Shown: positions 27,525-37,136, counted from the first letter of the stretch. The stretch is 64,000 bases of DNA from Arundinibacter roseus (GCF_004348825.1 NZ_SMJU01000001.1:1-64000), one strand, 5' to 3'. Translations and numbers: made by a program. The notes: a model not told the origin generated them from the sequence alone.

Positions 27525-27971
27525 TTACAATTTAATTGCCTTACCTCCGGCTTTCTCAATAGCTTCAATGGCACTGGCTGAAAACCCATGCGCGTGAACT
27601 TCAATTGCAGCAGAAACTTCGCCGCGATTAAGGATTTTCACAAGGTCTTTCTTGCTCACGAGTCCGTTATCCCGAAGCAGTTCGAGCGTAATAACGGCTG
27701 TTCCAGTTTTTTCTACCAGAGCCTGAATAGCATCCAAATTGAGTGCTTTGTATTCAACTCTATTGATATTATTGAAACCAAACTTAGGCACACGACGCTG
27801 AAGGGGCATTTGACCACCTTCAAAGCTGCGCTTTGCGCTATATCCTGAACGGGACTGTGCTCCTTTATGACCTCTTGTGGAGGTACCGCCTCTTCCCGAA
27901 CCCGTTCCGCGTCCTACTCGCTTGTTGGCCCGAACCGAACCGGCAGCTGGTTTTAATGAACTAAGATTCAT
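27525..27971 (-). CDS. rplO: Ribosomal protein L15
   Basis: 148 aa. The glycine/arginine-rich N-terminal loop (RVGRGTGSGRGGTSTRGHKG, ...SRSGYSAKRSFEGGQMPLQRRVPK) and the C-terminal LTRGEVSAAIEVHAHGFS-like part with AIEKAGGKAIKL identify it. A late-assembly 50S protein. It starts 12 bp after rpmD. Confidence 0.98.
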   Translation of the reverse strand: MNLSSLKPAAGSVRANKRVGRGTGSGRGGTSTRGHKGAQSRSGYSAKRSFEGGQMPLQRRVPKFGFNNINRVEYKALNLDAIQALVEKTGTAVITLELLRDNGLVSKKDLVKILNRGEVSAAIEVHAHGFSASAIEAIEKAGGKAIKL

Positions 27972-27983
27972 AGCAATATATAA

Positions 27984-28163
27984 TTAAATTTCTTCGACTT
28001 TGACCAAATGGCTCACCTTACGGATCATTCCCGCAATGGAAGAGTTATTTTCTTTCTCAACAGAGCGATTGATTTTGCCCAACCCAAGCGCCTTTACTGT
28101 GCGCTTCTGATCTTCGGGGCGATCAATTGTGCTTCTGATTTGGGTAATACGTACTTTTGACAT
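27984..28163 (-). CDS. rpmD: Ribosomal protein L30
   Basis: A 59-codon gene: MSKVRITQIRSTIDRPEDQ, then RTVKALGLGKINRSVEKEN and IAGMIRKVSHLVKVEEI. The single ferredoxin-like domain and the KVRITQIRS and ALGLGKIN blocks are typical of bacterial L30. It lies between rpsE and rplO, in the standard spc order. Confidence 0.96.
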   Translation of the reverse strand: MSKVRITQIRSTIDRPEDQKRTVKALGLGKINRSVEKENNSSIAGMIRKVSHLVKVEEI

Positions 28164-28200
28164 GGTTTCTTCTAAGTAAGAGATCTATCTGTATTGCAGA

Positions 28201-28716
28201 TTATCCGTTGAATACTTTTTCCAACTTAACTCCCCGCTGAAAAGCAACCTGATGTGGAGCTCTCATTTTCATTAGGGCATCAATTGTGGCTTTTACCACG
28301 TTGTGCGGGTTGGATGATCCTTTGGACTTGGCTAGTACGTCGTGAATTCCGGCAGCTTCAAGTACCGCACGCATCGCACCACCGGCAATTACACCTGTTC
28401 CTGGTGCTGCGGGCTTGATCAGGACAAATCCACCGCTGTACTTACCTTCCATGGCATGAGGAACGGTTGTTTTCAAAAGAGGTACCTGAAAAAGGTTCTT
28501 CTTTGCATCGTCAATACCTTTGGCAATTGCATCTGTTACTTCGTTTGCTTTACCAAGGCCGTAACCAACAACTCCTTTTCCGTCTCCAACTACCACAATT
28601 GCGGAGAAGCTAAAACGACGACCGCCTTTCACTACTTTGGCCACTCGATTGATGGCAACAACACGCTCTTTGAGCTCTGATTCATTGACCTTTGAGGGTC
28701 TGTTGTTCGTATACAT
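28201..28716 (-). CDS. rpsE: Ribosomal protein S5
   Basis: 171 aa. The dsRBD-like N-domain ([43 protein letters not shown]) and C-domain ([19 protein letters not shown]) are complete. It helps accuracy and mRNA unwinding at the 30S entry. It follows rplR by 11 bp. Confidence 0.98.
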   Translation of the reverse strand: MYTNNRPSKVNESELKERVVAINRVAKVVKGGRRFSFSAIVVVGDGKGVVGYGLGKANEVTDAIAKGIDDAKKNLFQVPLLKTTVPHAMEGKYSGGFVLIKPAAPGTGVIAGGAMRAVLEAAGIHDVLAKSKGSSNPHNVVKATIDALMKMRAPHQVAFQRGVKLEKVFNG

Positions 28717-28727
28717 AATCGTGTTTC

Positions 28728-29081
28728 TTAGAATTTGAGACCACCCTCACGGGCTGCTTCGGCTAATGCTTTAACTTTACCATGATACAAGTAGCCGTTC
28801 CGGTCGAAAACTACCGCAGATACGCCAGCTTCTACTGCTTTTTCTGCAATTTTCTTACCTACCAATGCAGCAGCTTCAATGTTGGTATTCCATTTTTTCT
28901 CTCCTAAATCCAGGGAAGAAGCACTTACTAATGTTACGCCTGTTTCATCATCAATTACCTGAGCGTAAATGTTAGTGTTTGAACGAAAGACCGACAAACG
29001 TGGGCGGTCAGCTGTTCCATGCACCTTTTTACGGATATGATATTTGAGGCGTTGTCTCCTGTCTGTTTTTGCAGTCGCCAT
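28728..29081 (-). CDS. rplR: Ribosomal protein L18
   Basis: 117 aa. Binds 5S rRNA with L5. [38 protein letters not shown] and the C-terminal [24 protein letters not shown] are diagnostic. It is 48 bp after rplF. Confidence 0.98.
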   Translation of the reverse strand: MATAKTDRRQRLKYHIRKKVHGTADRPRLSVFRSNTNIYAQVIDDETGVTLVSASSLDLGEKKWNTNIEAAALVGKKIAEKAVEAGVSAVVFDRNGYLYHGKVKALAEAAREGGLKF

Positions 29082-29129
29082 TGAATTATCGAATGTACTT
29101 GTTTAAAAATACTCCCCGAAGGGATTTTA

Positions 29130-29687
29130 TTATTTCTTGGAAGCAGATTTACCCGCCTTACGACGAACAACTTCCCCAACAAACCGAATACCTTTTCCTT
29201 TGTAAGGTTCAACTTTACGGAGCGACTTGATTTTTGCCGCAACAGCTCCAATCAGTTCTTTGTCAATGCCTTCGAGAATTACCTTGGGGTTTTGACCTTT
29301 TTCGGTAATTGTAGACACTTTAATTTCCTGAGGAACAGCCATAAAGATGCTGTGAGAATATCCAAGGCTTAGTTCAAGAACATTATTGGCGGCAGTTGCT
29401 TTATAACCTACCCCAACTATTTCAAGTTCTTTACGGTAGCCTGTATTTACTCCAATAATCATATTGTTGATCAGAGAGCGGTACAGGCCATGAAGGGCCT
29501 TGTGTCGTTTTTGTTCGCTTGGGCGACGAACCTTCAATTCGCTGCCCTCTACCTCAATGCTAATATCTTTATCAACCACTTGGGTTAAGGTTCCCTTAGG
29601 TCCCTTTACAGATACTATATTATCGTCGTTCACGGAGACCGTGATTCCGGCGGGTAGTTCAATTAATTTGTTTCCTATTCGTGACAT
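29130..29687 (-). CDS. rplF: Ribosomal protein L6
   Basis: 185 aa with the two repeated L6 domains. MSRIGNKLIELPAGITVSV, VKGPKGTLTQVV, RSLINNMIIGV and the C-terminal VEPYKGKGIRFVGEVVRRKAG are conserved. It lies by the factor-binding site and is 19 bp after rpsH. Confidence 0.98.
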   Translation of the reverse strand: MSRIGNKLIELPAGITVSVNDDNIVSVKGPKGTLTQVVDKDISIEVEGSELKVRRPSEQKRHKALHGLYRSLINNMIIGVNTGYRKELEIVGVGYKATAANNVLELSLGYSHSIFMAVPQEIKVSTITEKGQNPKVILEGIDKELIGAVAAKIKSLRKVEPYKGKGIRFVGEVVRRKAGKSASKK

Positions 29688-29706
29688 TTCTATCTAGACT
29701 TTACGA

Positions 29707-30105
29707 TTAGTACACGTAACACAACACTTCTCCACCGACGTTCATCGTGCGTGCTTCCTTATCGGTCATCACGCCTTTTGATGTAGAGATAATGACTGTC
29801 CCTAATCCGCTCAAAACGCGGGGTAGAGTATCAGCACCTGAGTATTTGCGAAGACCTGGCTTGCTCACACGCTGAAGTTTTACGATTGCGGGTTGTTTGG
29901 TTACTGGATTATATTTCAAAGCAATTTTGATGGAGCCTTGTGGGCCGTTATCATCAAATTTATAGCTTTGAATGTATCCTTTTTCAAATAGTACCTTCGT
30001 AATTTCCTTCTTTATGTTTGAAGCAGGTATCTCTACAACCCGGTGCTTCGCCTTTATGGCGTTTCTGATTTGAGTCAGATAGTCTGCTATGGGATCCGTT
30101 ACCAT
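29707..30105 (-). CDS. rpsH: Ribosomal protein S8
   Basis: 132 aa from the ATG at 30105 ([20 protein letters not shown]). An in-frame ATG at 30126 would add seven residues not seen in S8. The C-terminal [20 protein letters not shown] and GGEVLCYVY contact 16S helix 21. The 74-bp gap to rpsN is the longest inside the spc group and holds a TAACTTTG box (30143-30150). Confidence 0.97.
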   Translation of the reverse strand: MVTDPIADYLTQIRNAIKAKHRVVEIPASNIKKEITKVLFEKGYIQSYKFDDNGPQGSIKIALKYNPVTKQPAIVKLQRVSKPGLRKYSGADTLPRVLSGLGTVIISTSKGVMTDKEARTMNVGGEVLCYVY

Positions 30106-30142
30106 TTTAGTGACTTGTTTAAGCACTCCTCAAAAAGGCGTG

Positions 30143-30150
30143 CAAAGTTA
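30143..30150 (-). promoter_or_regulatory. Possible internal promoter -7 box (TAACTTTG) before rpsH
   Basis: The minus-strand TAACTTTG matches TAnnTTTG and is 38 bp before the rpsH start, in an unusually long intercistronic gap. An AT-rich TTTT lies about 19 nt further upstream in place of TTTG. It is identical to the box before rplC. Confidence 0.3.
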
Positions 30151-30179
30151 AGTAATTGAAATCAGAATTAAAAGGGTTC

Positions 30180-30449
30180 TTACCAACTTGATTTAGTAAC
30201 ACCAGGAATTTTTCCTTGTGATGCCATATCACGAAATAGAACACGGGAAATTCCAAATTTGCGCATATATCCGCGGGGACGTCCAGTGATTTTGCAACGA
30301 TTGTGCAGACGCACCGGTGAGGAGTTTCGGGGTAATTTATCGAGAGCAACCCAGTCTCCGGCTTCTTTCAACTTTGCACGCTTGTCAGCATACCTAGCCA
30401 CCAACTGTTGTCTTTTTCTTTCCCGGGCTTTTACTGATTCTTTTGCCAT
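30180..30449 (-). CDS. rpsN: Ribosomal protein S14 (long, zinc-free type)
   Basis: 89 aa, the long C-minus form without a CXXC zinc knuckle; only one Cys remains ([13 protein letters not shown]). [20 protein letters not shown] and [14 protein letters not shown] are typical. A 30S head protein. It is 34 bp after rplE. Confidence 0.98.
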   Translation of the reverse strand: MAKESVKARERKRQQLVARYADKRAKLKEAGDWVALDKLPRNSSPVRLHNRCKITGRPRGYMRKFGISRVLFRDMASQGKIPGVTKSSW

Positions 30450-30483
30450 TGTCAGTGAAATATCTTAATCTGAGAATTATTGA

Positions 30484-31038
30484 TTACTTCGTTGCGTTCG
30501 TAAAAGGCATGCCGAGTGCTTTTAGCAATTCGTAGCTTTCCTCGTCCGAATTCGTTGAGGTAACAAACGTGATATCCATTCCCGTGATCTTATTTACTTT
30601 ATCAATACTGATTTCGGGAAAGATAATCTGTTCTTTTACGCCAAAGGTATAATTACCACGTCCATCAAACCCTTTATCGCTTATCCCACGGAAATCACGT
30701 ACCCGAGGCATTGCGATTGCAGTAAGACGATCCAGGAATTCGTACATGCGATCTCCACGAAGCGTAACCTTCGCACCAATCGGCATATTTTCACGGAGTT
30801 TAAAGTTCGAAACGGCTTTCTTTGAGATGGTAGCCACCGCTTTCTGTCCTGTGATTAGAGTCAACTCTTCAACTCCTGTATCCACCAGTTTTTTGTCAGC
30901 TACCGCTGCACCTATTCCTTTATTAAGAACGATTTTTTTCAGGCGAGGAACCTGCATGATAGACTTATACTGAAACTTCTCTCTCAGTTGATCTACAACA
31001 TCGTTATGGTATTTTTCTTTTAGTCTTGGAGTTGCCAT
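30484..31038 (-). CDS. rplE: Ribosomal protein L5
   Basis: 184 aa. Binds 5S rRNA and the P-site tRNA elbow. [58 protein letters not shown] and [12 protein letters not shown] are conserved. It follows rplX by 67 bp. Confidence 0.98.
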   Translation of the reverse strand: MATPRLKEKYHNDVVDQLREKFQYKSIMQVPRLKKIVLNKGIGAAVADKKLVDTGVEELTLITGQKAVATISKKAVSNFKLRENMPIGAKVTLRGDRMYEFLDRLTAIAMPRVRDFRGISDKGFDGRGNYTFGVKEQIIFPEISIDKVNKITGMDITFVTSTNSDEESYELLKALGMPFTNATK

Positions 31039-31105
31039 CTGAAAATTACACGTTCGTGGATTACCGACCCACTTGTTTATAAATAGTTATATTCTATGCG
31101 TAGAA

Positions 31106-31444
31106 TCAGATAAACTTATCTGATTTCTTGGAGAAGCGCTGCAACTTGTTCTTATCGTTGAGACGACGGCCTGTGCGAGTGGCTTCTCCCGTAGCTGGAT
31201 CCACAACCATCAAATTGCTGATATGTATGCTTCCTTCCAACTTTTCAATGCTTCCCTGCGGGTTTTGTGCATTAGGCTTTACGTGTTTGGTAATCATATT
31301 GGCACCTTCAACGATTGCACGTTGCTTAGCTATAATGACTGACTTAACCAAACCAGTTTTTCCTTTTGAGTTCCCGGCAATTACCTTAACAGTATCTCCT
31401 GTCCGGATGTGCAACTTTGGCTGCTTTGTTTGCTTTTTTTCCAT
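31106..31444 (-). CDS. rplX: Ribosomal protein L24
   Basis: 112 aa with the KOW motif (TGDTVKVIAGNSKGKTGLVK) and GANMITKHVKPNAQNPQGSI. An early 50S assembly initiator near the tunnel exit. It is 48 bp after rplN. Confidence 0.98.
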   Translation of the reverse strand: MEKKQTKQPKLHIRTGDTVKVIAGNSKGKTGLVKSVIIAKQRAIVEGANMITKHVKPNAQNPQGSIEKLEGSIHISNLMVVDPATGEATRTGRRLNDKNKLQRFSKKSDKFI

Positions 31445-31492
31445 GATTGGTATTCTTTATCGGTTCAAAGAATTACGGGTTGCCGTTCAGAC

Positions 31493-31861
31493 TTAGAGAA
31501 CTTCCGGTGCAAGAGAAACGATTTTCATAAATTGCTTTTCACGCAATTCACGGGCAACCGGTCCAAAGATGCGGGTTCCGCGGGGCTCATCATTGTTGTT
31601 AAGCAAAACAGCCGCATTGTCTTCAAAACGGATATAGGTTCCATCTTTCCGGCGCAACTCCTTTTTGGTACGCACCACAACCGCCTTTGATACTGTCCCT
31701 TTCTTCATGTTGCTTGAAGATAAGGCTGATTTTACCGTTACGACAATTTTGTCGCCTACTGTTGCATAGCGCTTACCAGTTCCGCCAAGCACCCGAATTA
31801 CGAGTACTTCTTTGGCTCCGCTGTTATCTGCTACGGACAGTCTTGATTCTTGCTGTACCAT
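31493..31861 (-). CDS. rplN: Ribosomal protein L14
   Basis: 122 aa. [39 protein letters not shown] and the C-terminal [20 protein letters not shown] are full-length matches. It sits at the subunit interface. It begins 2 bp after the rpsQ stop, so translation is coupled. Confidence 0.98.
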   Translation of the reverse strand: MVQQESRLSVADNSGAKEVLVIRVLGGTGKRYATVGDKIVVTVKSALSSSNMKKGTVSKAVVVRTKKELRRKDGTYIRFEDNAAVLLNNNDEPRGTRIFGPVARELREKQFMKIVSLAPEVL

Positions 31862-31863
31862 TG

Positions 31864-32127
31864 TTACTTCGCTCTTTCAAGGATTTCTACTAATCTCCAA
31901 CGCTTATTTTTGCTAAGCGGGCGAGTTTCCATTATACGGATCGTGTCGCCTACTCCACATTGGTTACTTTCATCATGCACCATAAACTTGGAAGTCTTTT
32001 TCATAAACTTACCATACATTGGATGCTTGACCTTACGTTCGACAGTGACAATACAAGATTTTTCCATCTTGTTACTAACCACCTGCCCTACTCGTTCTTT
32101 ACGTAAATTTCTTTTTATTTCCTCCAT
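31864..32127 (-). CDS. rpsQ: Ribosomal protein S17
   Basis: 87 aa OB-fold protein. [40 protein letters not shown] and [20 protein letters not shown] are diagnostic. A 16S rRNA binder in early assembly. It lies 17 bp after rpmC and 2 bp before rplN. Confidence 0.98.
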   Translation of the reverse strand: MEEIKRNLRKERVGQVVSNKMEKSCIVTVERKVKHPMYGKFMKKTSKFMVHDESNQCGVGDTIRIMETRPLSKNKRWRLVEILERAK

Positions 32128-32144
32128 GATTTCTTACCTGCTAA

Positions 32145-32342
32145 TTATTGCTGTTGGGAAGATTTTGCCGTCAATTCGGTCATCAAACGTGCAATTTGCT
32201 TACGCGCAGCACGAATTCGGATCGGATTCTCAATGGGAGAAACAGCATGGGCAAACTTCAAACGCAGCAAGCGCTCTTTCTCCTGGACGATTTGCTCTTT
32301 CAGCTGATCTGCTGACAGGGCTTTTATTTCTTGATTATTCAT
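32145..32342 (-). CDS. rpmC: Ribosomal protein L29
   Basis: 65 aa, two-helix hairpin protein at the tunnel exit and SRP/trigger-factor contact region. EIKALSADQLKEQIVQEKER, LLRLKFAHAVSPIENPIRIR and RAARKQIARLMTEL fit the family. It is 46 bp after rplP. Confidence 0.97.
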   Translation of the reverse strand: MNNQEIKALSADQLKEQIVQEKERLLRLKFAHAVSPIENPIRIRAARKQIARLMTELTAKSSQQQ

Positions 32343-32388
32343 TGCTCTATGAATTTGTATGGTTCAGAAAACGCACAAAAAATGCTTT

Positions 32389-32814
32389 CTATTCCTGATA
32401 ATCGCGACGCACGATAAATTTGGTCTTGATCGGCAACTTCTGAGCGGCTAAGCGCAACGCTTCGTTTGCAGTATCAAGGTTCACACCGGCTGCTTCAAAA
32501 ATGATTGTTCCGGGCTTAATCATAGCTACCCAATATTCAGGGGCGCCTTTACCTTTACCCATACGTACTTCGGCAGGCTTCTTTGTAATGGGTTTATCTG
32601 GAAATACACGTATCCAAACTTGCCCTTCACGTTTCATTGCACGAGTTACTGAAATACGTGCTGCTTCGATCTGACGAGCGGTAAGCCAACCCGGTTCCAG
32701 TGCTTTGATGGCAAATGATCCAAAGGATATTTGATGCCCACGCGATGCAACCCCATTGAAGCCGCCTTTATCTTTCTGCTGCTTGCGAAATTTGGTTCTT
32801 TTCGGCTGTAACAT
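32389..32814 (-). CDS. rplP: Ribosomal protein L16
   Basis: 141 aa. [40 protein letters not shown] and the [19 protein letters not shown] loop are typical. It organises the A-site finger and tRNA contact. It is 47 bp after rpsC. Confidence 0.98.
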   Translation of the reverse strand: MLQPKRTKFRKQQKDKGGFNGVASRGHQISFGSFAIKALEPGWLTARQIEAARISVTRAMKREGQVWIRVFPDKPITKKPAEVRMGKGKGAPEYWVAMIKPGTIIFEAAGVNLDTANEALRLAAQKLPIKTKFIVRRDYQE

Positions 32815-32861
32815 GATTCTGATTTATTTTTACCGACGCCTGGCGCCGAAAATCGTTCTGA

Positions 32862-33671
32862 TTACTTCTTCTTGTTGGTATTGGTAGTACCCTTGCTGCG
32901 TTTGCGACGGTCACCGCCACGATCAGCACCACCTTTATCGTTTTCGCCTCCACGGCCACGACGTTCGCCTCCACGGGCACCGCCACGTTCGGTCCGGTCG
33001 TTACGATCTGCCTGTGCAGTTGCTGCGCTTGGCGTCAAATCACGCTTTCCGTAGAGTTCTCCTTTGAAGACCCATACTTTGATTCCGATCTTACCATAAA
33101 TGGTTTGTGCCTCAGAAACTGCGTAATCAATGTCAGCACGAAGGGTGTGCAATGGAATACGTCCTTCTTTGTACTCTTCGGTACGGGCCATTTCTGCACC
33201 GCCCAAACGTCCGGAAAGACGAATTTTTATTCCCTGCGATCCTACACGCATAGCCGATGAAATGGATTGCTTCATGGCACGACGATAAGAAATACGAGCC
33301 TGCAATTGTTGAGCGATTGCCTCACCCACTAATTTTGCATCAATTTCGGGACGTTTGATCTCATAAATATTGATCTGTACGTCTTTTCCCGTAATCTTTT
33401 TCAGCTCTTCTTTAATCTTATCTACCTCGCTTCCGCCTTTTCCAATCACAATTCCGGGGCGTGCCGTATGAATTGTAAGGGTGATCCGCTTCAGCGTACG
33501 TTCAATGACTACCTTAGAGATAGAGCCTTTTGGGATACGAGCCTGAATATATTTGCGGATTTTTTCGTCTTCAACCAATTTGTCAGAGAAGTCTTTTCCA
33601 CCATACCAGCTCGACTCCCATCCTCTAACAATTCCTAGTCTAAGACCTATTGGGTTTACCTTTTGTCCCAT
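32862..33671 (-). CDS. rpsC: Ribosomal protein S3 with Arg/Gly-rich C-terminal tail
   Basis: 269 aa, longer than the usual 210-235. Residues 1-215 are normal S3: [20 protein letters not shown], the KH motif [16 protein letters not shown], and the C-domain [20 protein letters not shown]. Residues about 216-269 are low-complexity and rich in Arg, Gly, Asp and Lys ([25 protein letters not shown]), like RGG RNA-binding tails. S3 lines the mRNA entry channel, so the tail may touch incoming mRNA. It is 15 bp after rplV. Confidence 0.97.
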   Translation of the reverse strand: MGQKVNPIGLRLGIVRGWESSWYGGKDFSDKLVEDEKIRKYIQARIPKGSISKVVIERTLKRITLTIHTARPGIVIGKGGSEVDKIKEELKKITGKDVQINIYEIKRPEIDAKLVGEAIAQQLQARISYRRAMKQSISSAMRVGSQGIKIRLSGRLGGAEMARTEEYKEGRIPLHTLRADIDYAVSEAQTIYGKIGIKVWVFKGELYGKRDLTPSAATAQADRNDRTERGGARGGERRGRGGENDKGGADRGGDRRKRSKGTTNTNKKK

Positions 33672-33686
33672 TCGTATACAGATCGT

Positions 33687-34076
33687 TTATGATTCGGTGT
33701 TTGTTTCTTCTGCTTCTACAAAATTTGCCTCTGTTGAAGCATCGTCAATCACAATTGTGATGTGGTTTGACCGTTTACGGATTCTGTGAGCTCTTCCCTG
33801 AGGGGCAGGGCGAAGGCGCTTTAACATACGACCTCCATCCACAAATACCGTTTTTACGTATAAATCAGCATCTTCAATTTTGGCATCTTCATTTCCCTGC
33901 TGCCAGTTTGCAACTGCTGATAGCAGTGCTTTGTGAAGTACAGGAGATGCGCCATTGGGCTGAAATTTCAAAAGGGCCAAAGCTTTACTGACTTTTTGAC
34001 CACGAATCATGTCAGCTACCAGTCTCATTTTCCGAGGCGAGGTAGGTACATTTTTTAGTATTGCTTTTGCTTCCAT
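33687..34076 (-). CDS. rplV: Ribosomal protein L22
   Basis: 129 aa. [20 protein letters not shown], the tunnel-constriction hairpin with [20 protein letters not shown], and an acidic C-terminal tail rich in Glu and Thr. The loop shapes the exit tunnel and is a macrolide-resistance site in other bacteria. It is 56 bp after rpsS. Confidence 0.98.
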   Translation of the reverse strand: MEAKAILKNVPTSPRKMRLVADMIRGQKVSKALALLKFQPNGASPVLHKALLSAVANWQQGNEDAKIEDADLYVKTVFVDGGRMLKRLRPAPQGRAHRIRKRSNHITIVIDDASTEANFVEAEETNTES

Positions 34077-34132
34077 GTTCTTTCAGATTAGCCTTTCAGG
34101 GATTGTTACCCTGAGTCGGCGGTCAACAAAGT

Positions 34133-34411
34133 TTATCGTTTTCCCTTATCTTTTTTCGCTGTGTGCCCACGGAAATTCCGGGTTGGTGCGAATTCACCTA
34201 ATTTATGTCCAACCATATTTTCAGTCACATATACAGGAATGAATTTATTCCCGTTGTGAACCGCAAACGTATGTCCGATGAAGTCAGGTGAAATCATTGA
34301 ACGCCGTGACCAGGTTTTGATTACCGATTTACGGGCCGCGCTATTCATCGTCTGAATTTTATTCTCCAAACGAAAATCTATATAAGGTCCTTTTTTTAAT
34401 GAACGTGCCAT
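34133..34411 (-). CDS. rpsS: Ribosomal protein S19
   Basis: 92 aa. [59 protein letters not shown] and [19 protein letters not shown] cover the whole family profile. A 30S head protein forming a complex with S13. It is 9 bp after rplB. Confidence 0.98.
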   Translation of the reverse strand: MARSLKKGPYIDFRLENKIQTMNSAARKSVIKTWSRRSMISPDFIGHTFAVHNGNKFIPVYVTENMVGHKLGEFAPTRNFRGHTAKKDKGKR

Positions 34412-34420
34412 GTAGCTATC

Positions 34421-35245
34421 TTACTTTTTACGTCTGCTAATAATCAGTTTTTCAGAATGCTTGTTCCGATTTCTCGTCTTCAATCCTTTGGCGAATTGAC
34501 CATTCCGTGAACGTGGTTGTCCTCCTGATGCACGTCCTTCACCTCCACCCATTGGGTGATCGACCGGGTTCATGGCTACACCTCTCACACGGGGACGACG
34601 TCCCAACCAACGCTTCCGACCGGCTTTCCCAATGTTCACGTTCATGTGAGTTGAGTTAGAAACCGTACCTACCGTTGCGATACAGGTAGAAAGGATCATA
34701 CGCATTTCACTGGATGGAAGTCTCAAAACAGCGTATCTTCCTTCACGCGCTACTAACTGAGCGTACGTTCCGGCGCTACGGGCAAACTGCCCGCCCTTTC
34801 CAGGAGTTAGTTCGATGTTGTGAACAATTGTACCAATCGGCATTGAGCCTAGTGGCAAAGCATTCCCAACTTCGGGGGCAACATTTGATCCGGCTACAAT
34901 CACCTGACCTACGTTGAGGCCATTTGGTGCCAGGATGTAGCGCTTTTCACCGTCTTCATATTGCAACAGGGCAATACGTGCTGAACGGTTGGGATCATAT
35001 TCTATGGTCAATACCGTAGCGGGTGCATCCACGCGATTTCTCTTGAAATCAATCACACGGTACATGCGCTTGTGGCCACCACCAATGTGACGCATGGTAC
35101 GTCGACCCTGATTATTACGACCACCCGATTTTTTGATCGGTTCGATCAGGCTGCGCTCGGGCTTGTCTGCCGTAATCTCCGAAAAAGAAGGAGCGATACG
35201 GAAGCGTTGACCGGGGCTTGTGGGTTTTAATTTTTTAACTGCCAT
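34421..35245 (-). CDS. rplB: Ribosomal protein L2
   Basis: 274 aa. An N-terminal OB-like domain ([20 protein letters not shown]), a central SH3-like domain and the C-terminal [20 protein letters not shown], which reaches the peptidyl-transferase centre. It is needed for subunit joining. It is 43 bp after rplW. Confidence 0.98.
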   Translation of the reverse strand: MAVKKLKPTSPGQRFRIAPSFSEITADKPERSLIEPIKKSGGRNNQGRRTMRHIGGGHKRMYRVIDFKRNRVDAPATVLTIEYDPNRSARIALLQYEDGEKRYILAPNGLNVGQVIVAGSNVAPEVGNALPLGSMPIGTIVHNIELTPGKGGQFARSAGTYAQLVAREGRYAVLRLPSSEMRMILSTCIATVGTVSNSTHMNVNIGKAGRKRWLGRRPRVRGVAMNPVDHPMGGGEGRASGGQPRSRNGQFAKGLKTRNRNKHSEKLIISRRKK

Positions 35246-35288
35246 TGCTATACTTGCTCGTCAATGTTATGAATCAGTCAACTATCTT

Positions 35289-35579
35289 CTAGGCTTCACC
35301 GTAGATATCAATGATCTCCCCTTCGGCCACGGTTACGATAGCTTTCTTATAAGTTGATGTTTTACCCGAGATAAACTTACCGGCTGAAATGCGGGTTTTG
35401 GCTTTTCCGATGCAGCGCATTGTATGCACGCTTCTAACCGTAACTCCATACATTTTTTCAACAGCTTTCTTTATCTCCACCTTATTCGCATCTTTTGCTA
35501 CTTCAAAGGCATACTTTCCAAGGCCCGCCTGTGCAGTTACCTTTTCAGTTATGATTGGACGCTTAAGTACACTCATCAT
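35289..35579 (-). CDS. rplW: Ribosomal protein L23
   Basis: 96 aa. VLKRPIITEKVTAQAGLGKY and KAVEKMYGVTVRSVHTMRC are typical; it docks trigger factor and SRP at the tunnel exit. The start is either of two adjacent ATGs (35579 or 35576). The first shares its A with the rplD stop (TAATG), so translation is coupled either way. Confidence 0.97.
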   Translation of the reverse strand: MMSVLKRPIITEKVTAQAGLGKYAFEVAKDANKVEIKKAVEKMYGVTVRSVHTMRCIGKAKTRISAGKFISGKTSTYKKAIVTVAEGEIIDIYGEA

Positions 35580-36208
35580 TATTTATTCAATAAGGTTTCC
35601 AGTACAGACAGTGCAGGTTCGCTTATCAAAAGACGATCTGCGTTCATAAGATCATACGTATTAACCATATCAGCCGTTGTAATTTTGGCCTTCGGTACGT
35701 TACGTCCTGACAGATACACATTTGCATCATTTGCAGGCAAAATCAGCAATGTTTTGGTACCTACGAGCGAAAGTGCATTTAACACATTCAGGTAAGACTT
35801 TGTCTTGGGGGCATCAAATGTAAATGCTTCCAGAACCGAGATAGAATTTGCATTAGCCTTCACTGCAAAAGCAGATTTACGAGCCAATGTCTTCACTTTT
35901 TTGTTCAGTTTGAAACCATAGTCGCGGGGTCTTGGACCAAAAATACGTCCACCACCTACAAATACCGGCGACTTGATACTGCCTGCACGTGCTCCTCCTG
36001 TACCCTTCTGACGCTTGATCTTCCGTGTAGAGTAGCTAACTTCTGCACGTTCTTTTGCCTTGTGTGTACCCTGACGCTGATTGGCCAGATATTGTTTTAC
36101 ATCCAAATAGATTGCATGCTCGTTGGGCTCCACGCCGAAGATATCTTCCGAAAGACTGATCTTCTTACCGGTATCTTCTCCTTTTATATTAATTACGGAC
36201 AGTTCCAT
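35579..36208 (-). CDS. rplD: Ribosomal protein L4
   Basis: 209 aa. The extended tunnel loop (RQGTHKAKERAEVSYSTRKI, KRQKGTGGARAGSIKSP, GGGRIFGPRPRDY) is intact. L4 is the autoregulator of the S10 operon in enterobacteria, acting on the leader before rpsJ; here the S10 operon is split before rplC (see findings). It is 5 bp after rplC. Confidence 0.98.
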   Translation of the reverse strand: MELSVINIKGEDTGKKISLSEDIFGVEPNEHAIYLDVKQYLANQRQGTHKAKERAEVSYSTRKIKRQKGTGGARAGSIKSPVFVGGGRIFGPRPRDYGFKLNKKVKTLARKSAFAVKANANSISVLEAFTFDAPKTKSYLNVLNALSLVGTKTLLILPANDANVYLSGRNVPKAKITTADMVNTYDLMNADRLLISEPALSVLETLLNK

Positions 36209-36213
36209 CGGTA

Positions 36214-36834
36214 TTATTTCTCAATGATTACAAATGAATTCTTTGAACCTGGTACCGAGCCGCTAACCACTAAAAGATTTTGCTCGGGAATCACTTTCAG
36301 AACACGAAGGTTCTGAATTTTAACACGATTATTTCCCATGCGACCACCCATTCGAATACCTTTGAATACGCGGGAAGGAAATGAACATGCACCGATTGAA
36401 CCCGGGTGACGTGCACGGTTATGCTGTCCGTGAGTTTGACCACCCACCCCGGCAAATCCATGACGCTTCACTACCCCCTGGAAACCACGTCCCTTGGCAT
36501 TTCCAATTACGTCCACAAAATCACCTTCAATGAAGAGATCCTGAATCGATAGTGTAGTGCCTAACTCGTGATCTACCTCGAAGTACTTAAACTCCACTAC
36601 TTTTTGCTTAGGAGTCGTGCCAGCCTTTTTGAAGTGACCGAGCATCGGCATCGTGGTATTTTTTTCTTTCTTTTCGCCAAAGGCCAGTTGCAGAGCCTTG
36701 TAGCCATCTTTTTCTTCGGATCTTACTTGCGTTACAACACAAGGACCAGCTTGAATTACAGTACATGCCAGAGCCTGCCCGTCAGCATTGTACAAACTAG
36801 TCATTCCGATTTTCTTTCCTATTAAACCAGACAT
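36214..36834 (-). CDS. rplC: Ribosomal protein L3
   Basis: 206 aa. The start [20 protein letters not shown] and the peptidyl-transferase-reaching loop [20 protein letters not shown] with [15 protein letters not shown] and [16 protein letters not shown] are clear. It is the first gene of its transcription unit if the terminator upstream works. A TAACTTTG box lies 51 bp before its ATG. Confidence 0.98.
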   Translation of the reverse strand: MSGLIGKKIGMTSLYNADGQALACTVIQAGPCVVTQVRSEEKDGYKALQLAFGEKKEKNTTMPMLGHFKKAGTTPKQKVVEFKYFEVDHELGTTLSIQDLFIEGDFVDVIGNAKGRGFQGVVKRHGFAGVGGQTHGQHNRARHPGSIGACSFPSRVFKGIRMGGRMGNNRVKIQNLRVLKVIPEQNLLVVSGSVPGSKNSFVIIEK

Positions 36835-36884
36835 CTTTATTGTTTTAAAATAGCAGGATTAAACCTATTTTTTGAAACGGACTG

Positions 36885-36892
36885 CAAAGTTA
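36885..36892 (-). promoter_or_regulatory. Candidate -7 box TAACTTTG for rplC
   Basis: TAnnTTTG match 51 bp before rplC and after the terminator. It would let rplC onward be expressed even when upstream transcripts terminate. There is no TTTG at N19. Confidence 0.45.
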
Positions 36893-36948
36893 GTGAAATG
36901 TTCCTGACTTCCTATGTGATTCCGTTTATTATTTTTCTGATTATCAAT

Positions 36949-36979
36949 AAAAAAGGTCAGATGTGGGATACATCTGACC
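36949..36979 (-). terminator. Strong terminator between rpsJ and rplC
   Basis: GGTCAGATGT / ACATCTGACC, a perfect 10-bp stem with a 5-nt loop, then T6 on the minus strand. An exact copy of CCACATCTGA (one arm plus loop) lies upstream at 37036-37045. Confidence 0.9.
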
Positions 36980-37080
36980 TCAGTGTCGTTAGCAGAGTAA
37001 ATATCAGGCAAGGCGCCTTCTCTGACGATTCGAGCTCAGATGTGGTTTCCTATACTGGACCTTCATCCGATTTATGTGTT

Positions 37081-37136
37081 TCAGGATAATTAGCGCAAAA
37101 GAAAAGGTATCAACCTGTATTCTTTTGCTCTCCTGA
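37081..37136 (-). promoter_or_regulatory. Extended hairpin 12 nt after rpsJ
   Basis: The inner stem GCAAAAGAA / TTCTTTTGC (37095-37103 / 37120-37128) is enclosed by TCAGGA / TCCTGA (37081-37086 / 37131-37136). No T-run follows, so it is not a simple terminator. It may be part of a regulatory leader or an mRNA-stabilising 3' end. Confidence 0.5.

Noticed and set aside
31850-32398. 182-codon plus frame across rpsQ and rpmC
   Set aside because: Runs antisense through two certain ribosomal genes; composition is not protein-like.
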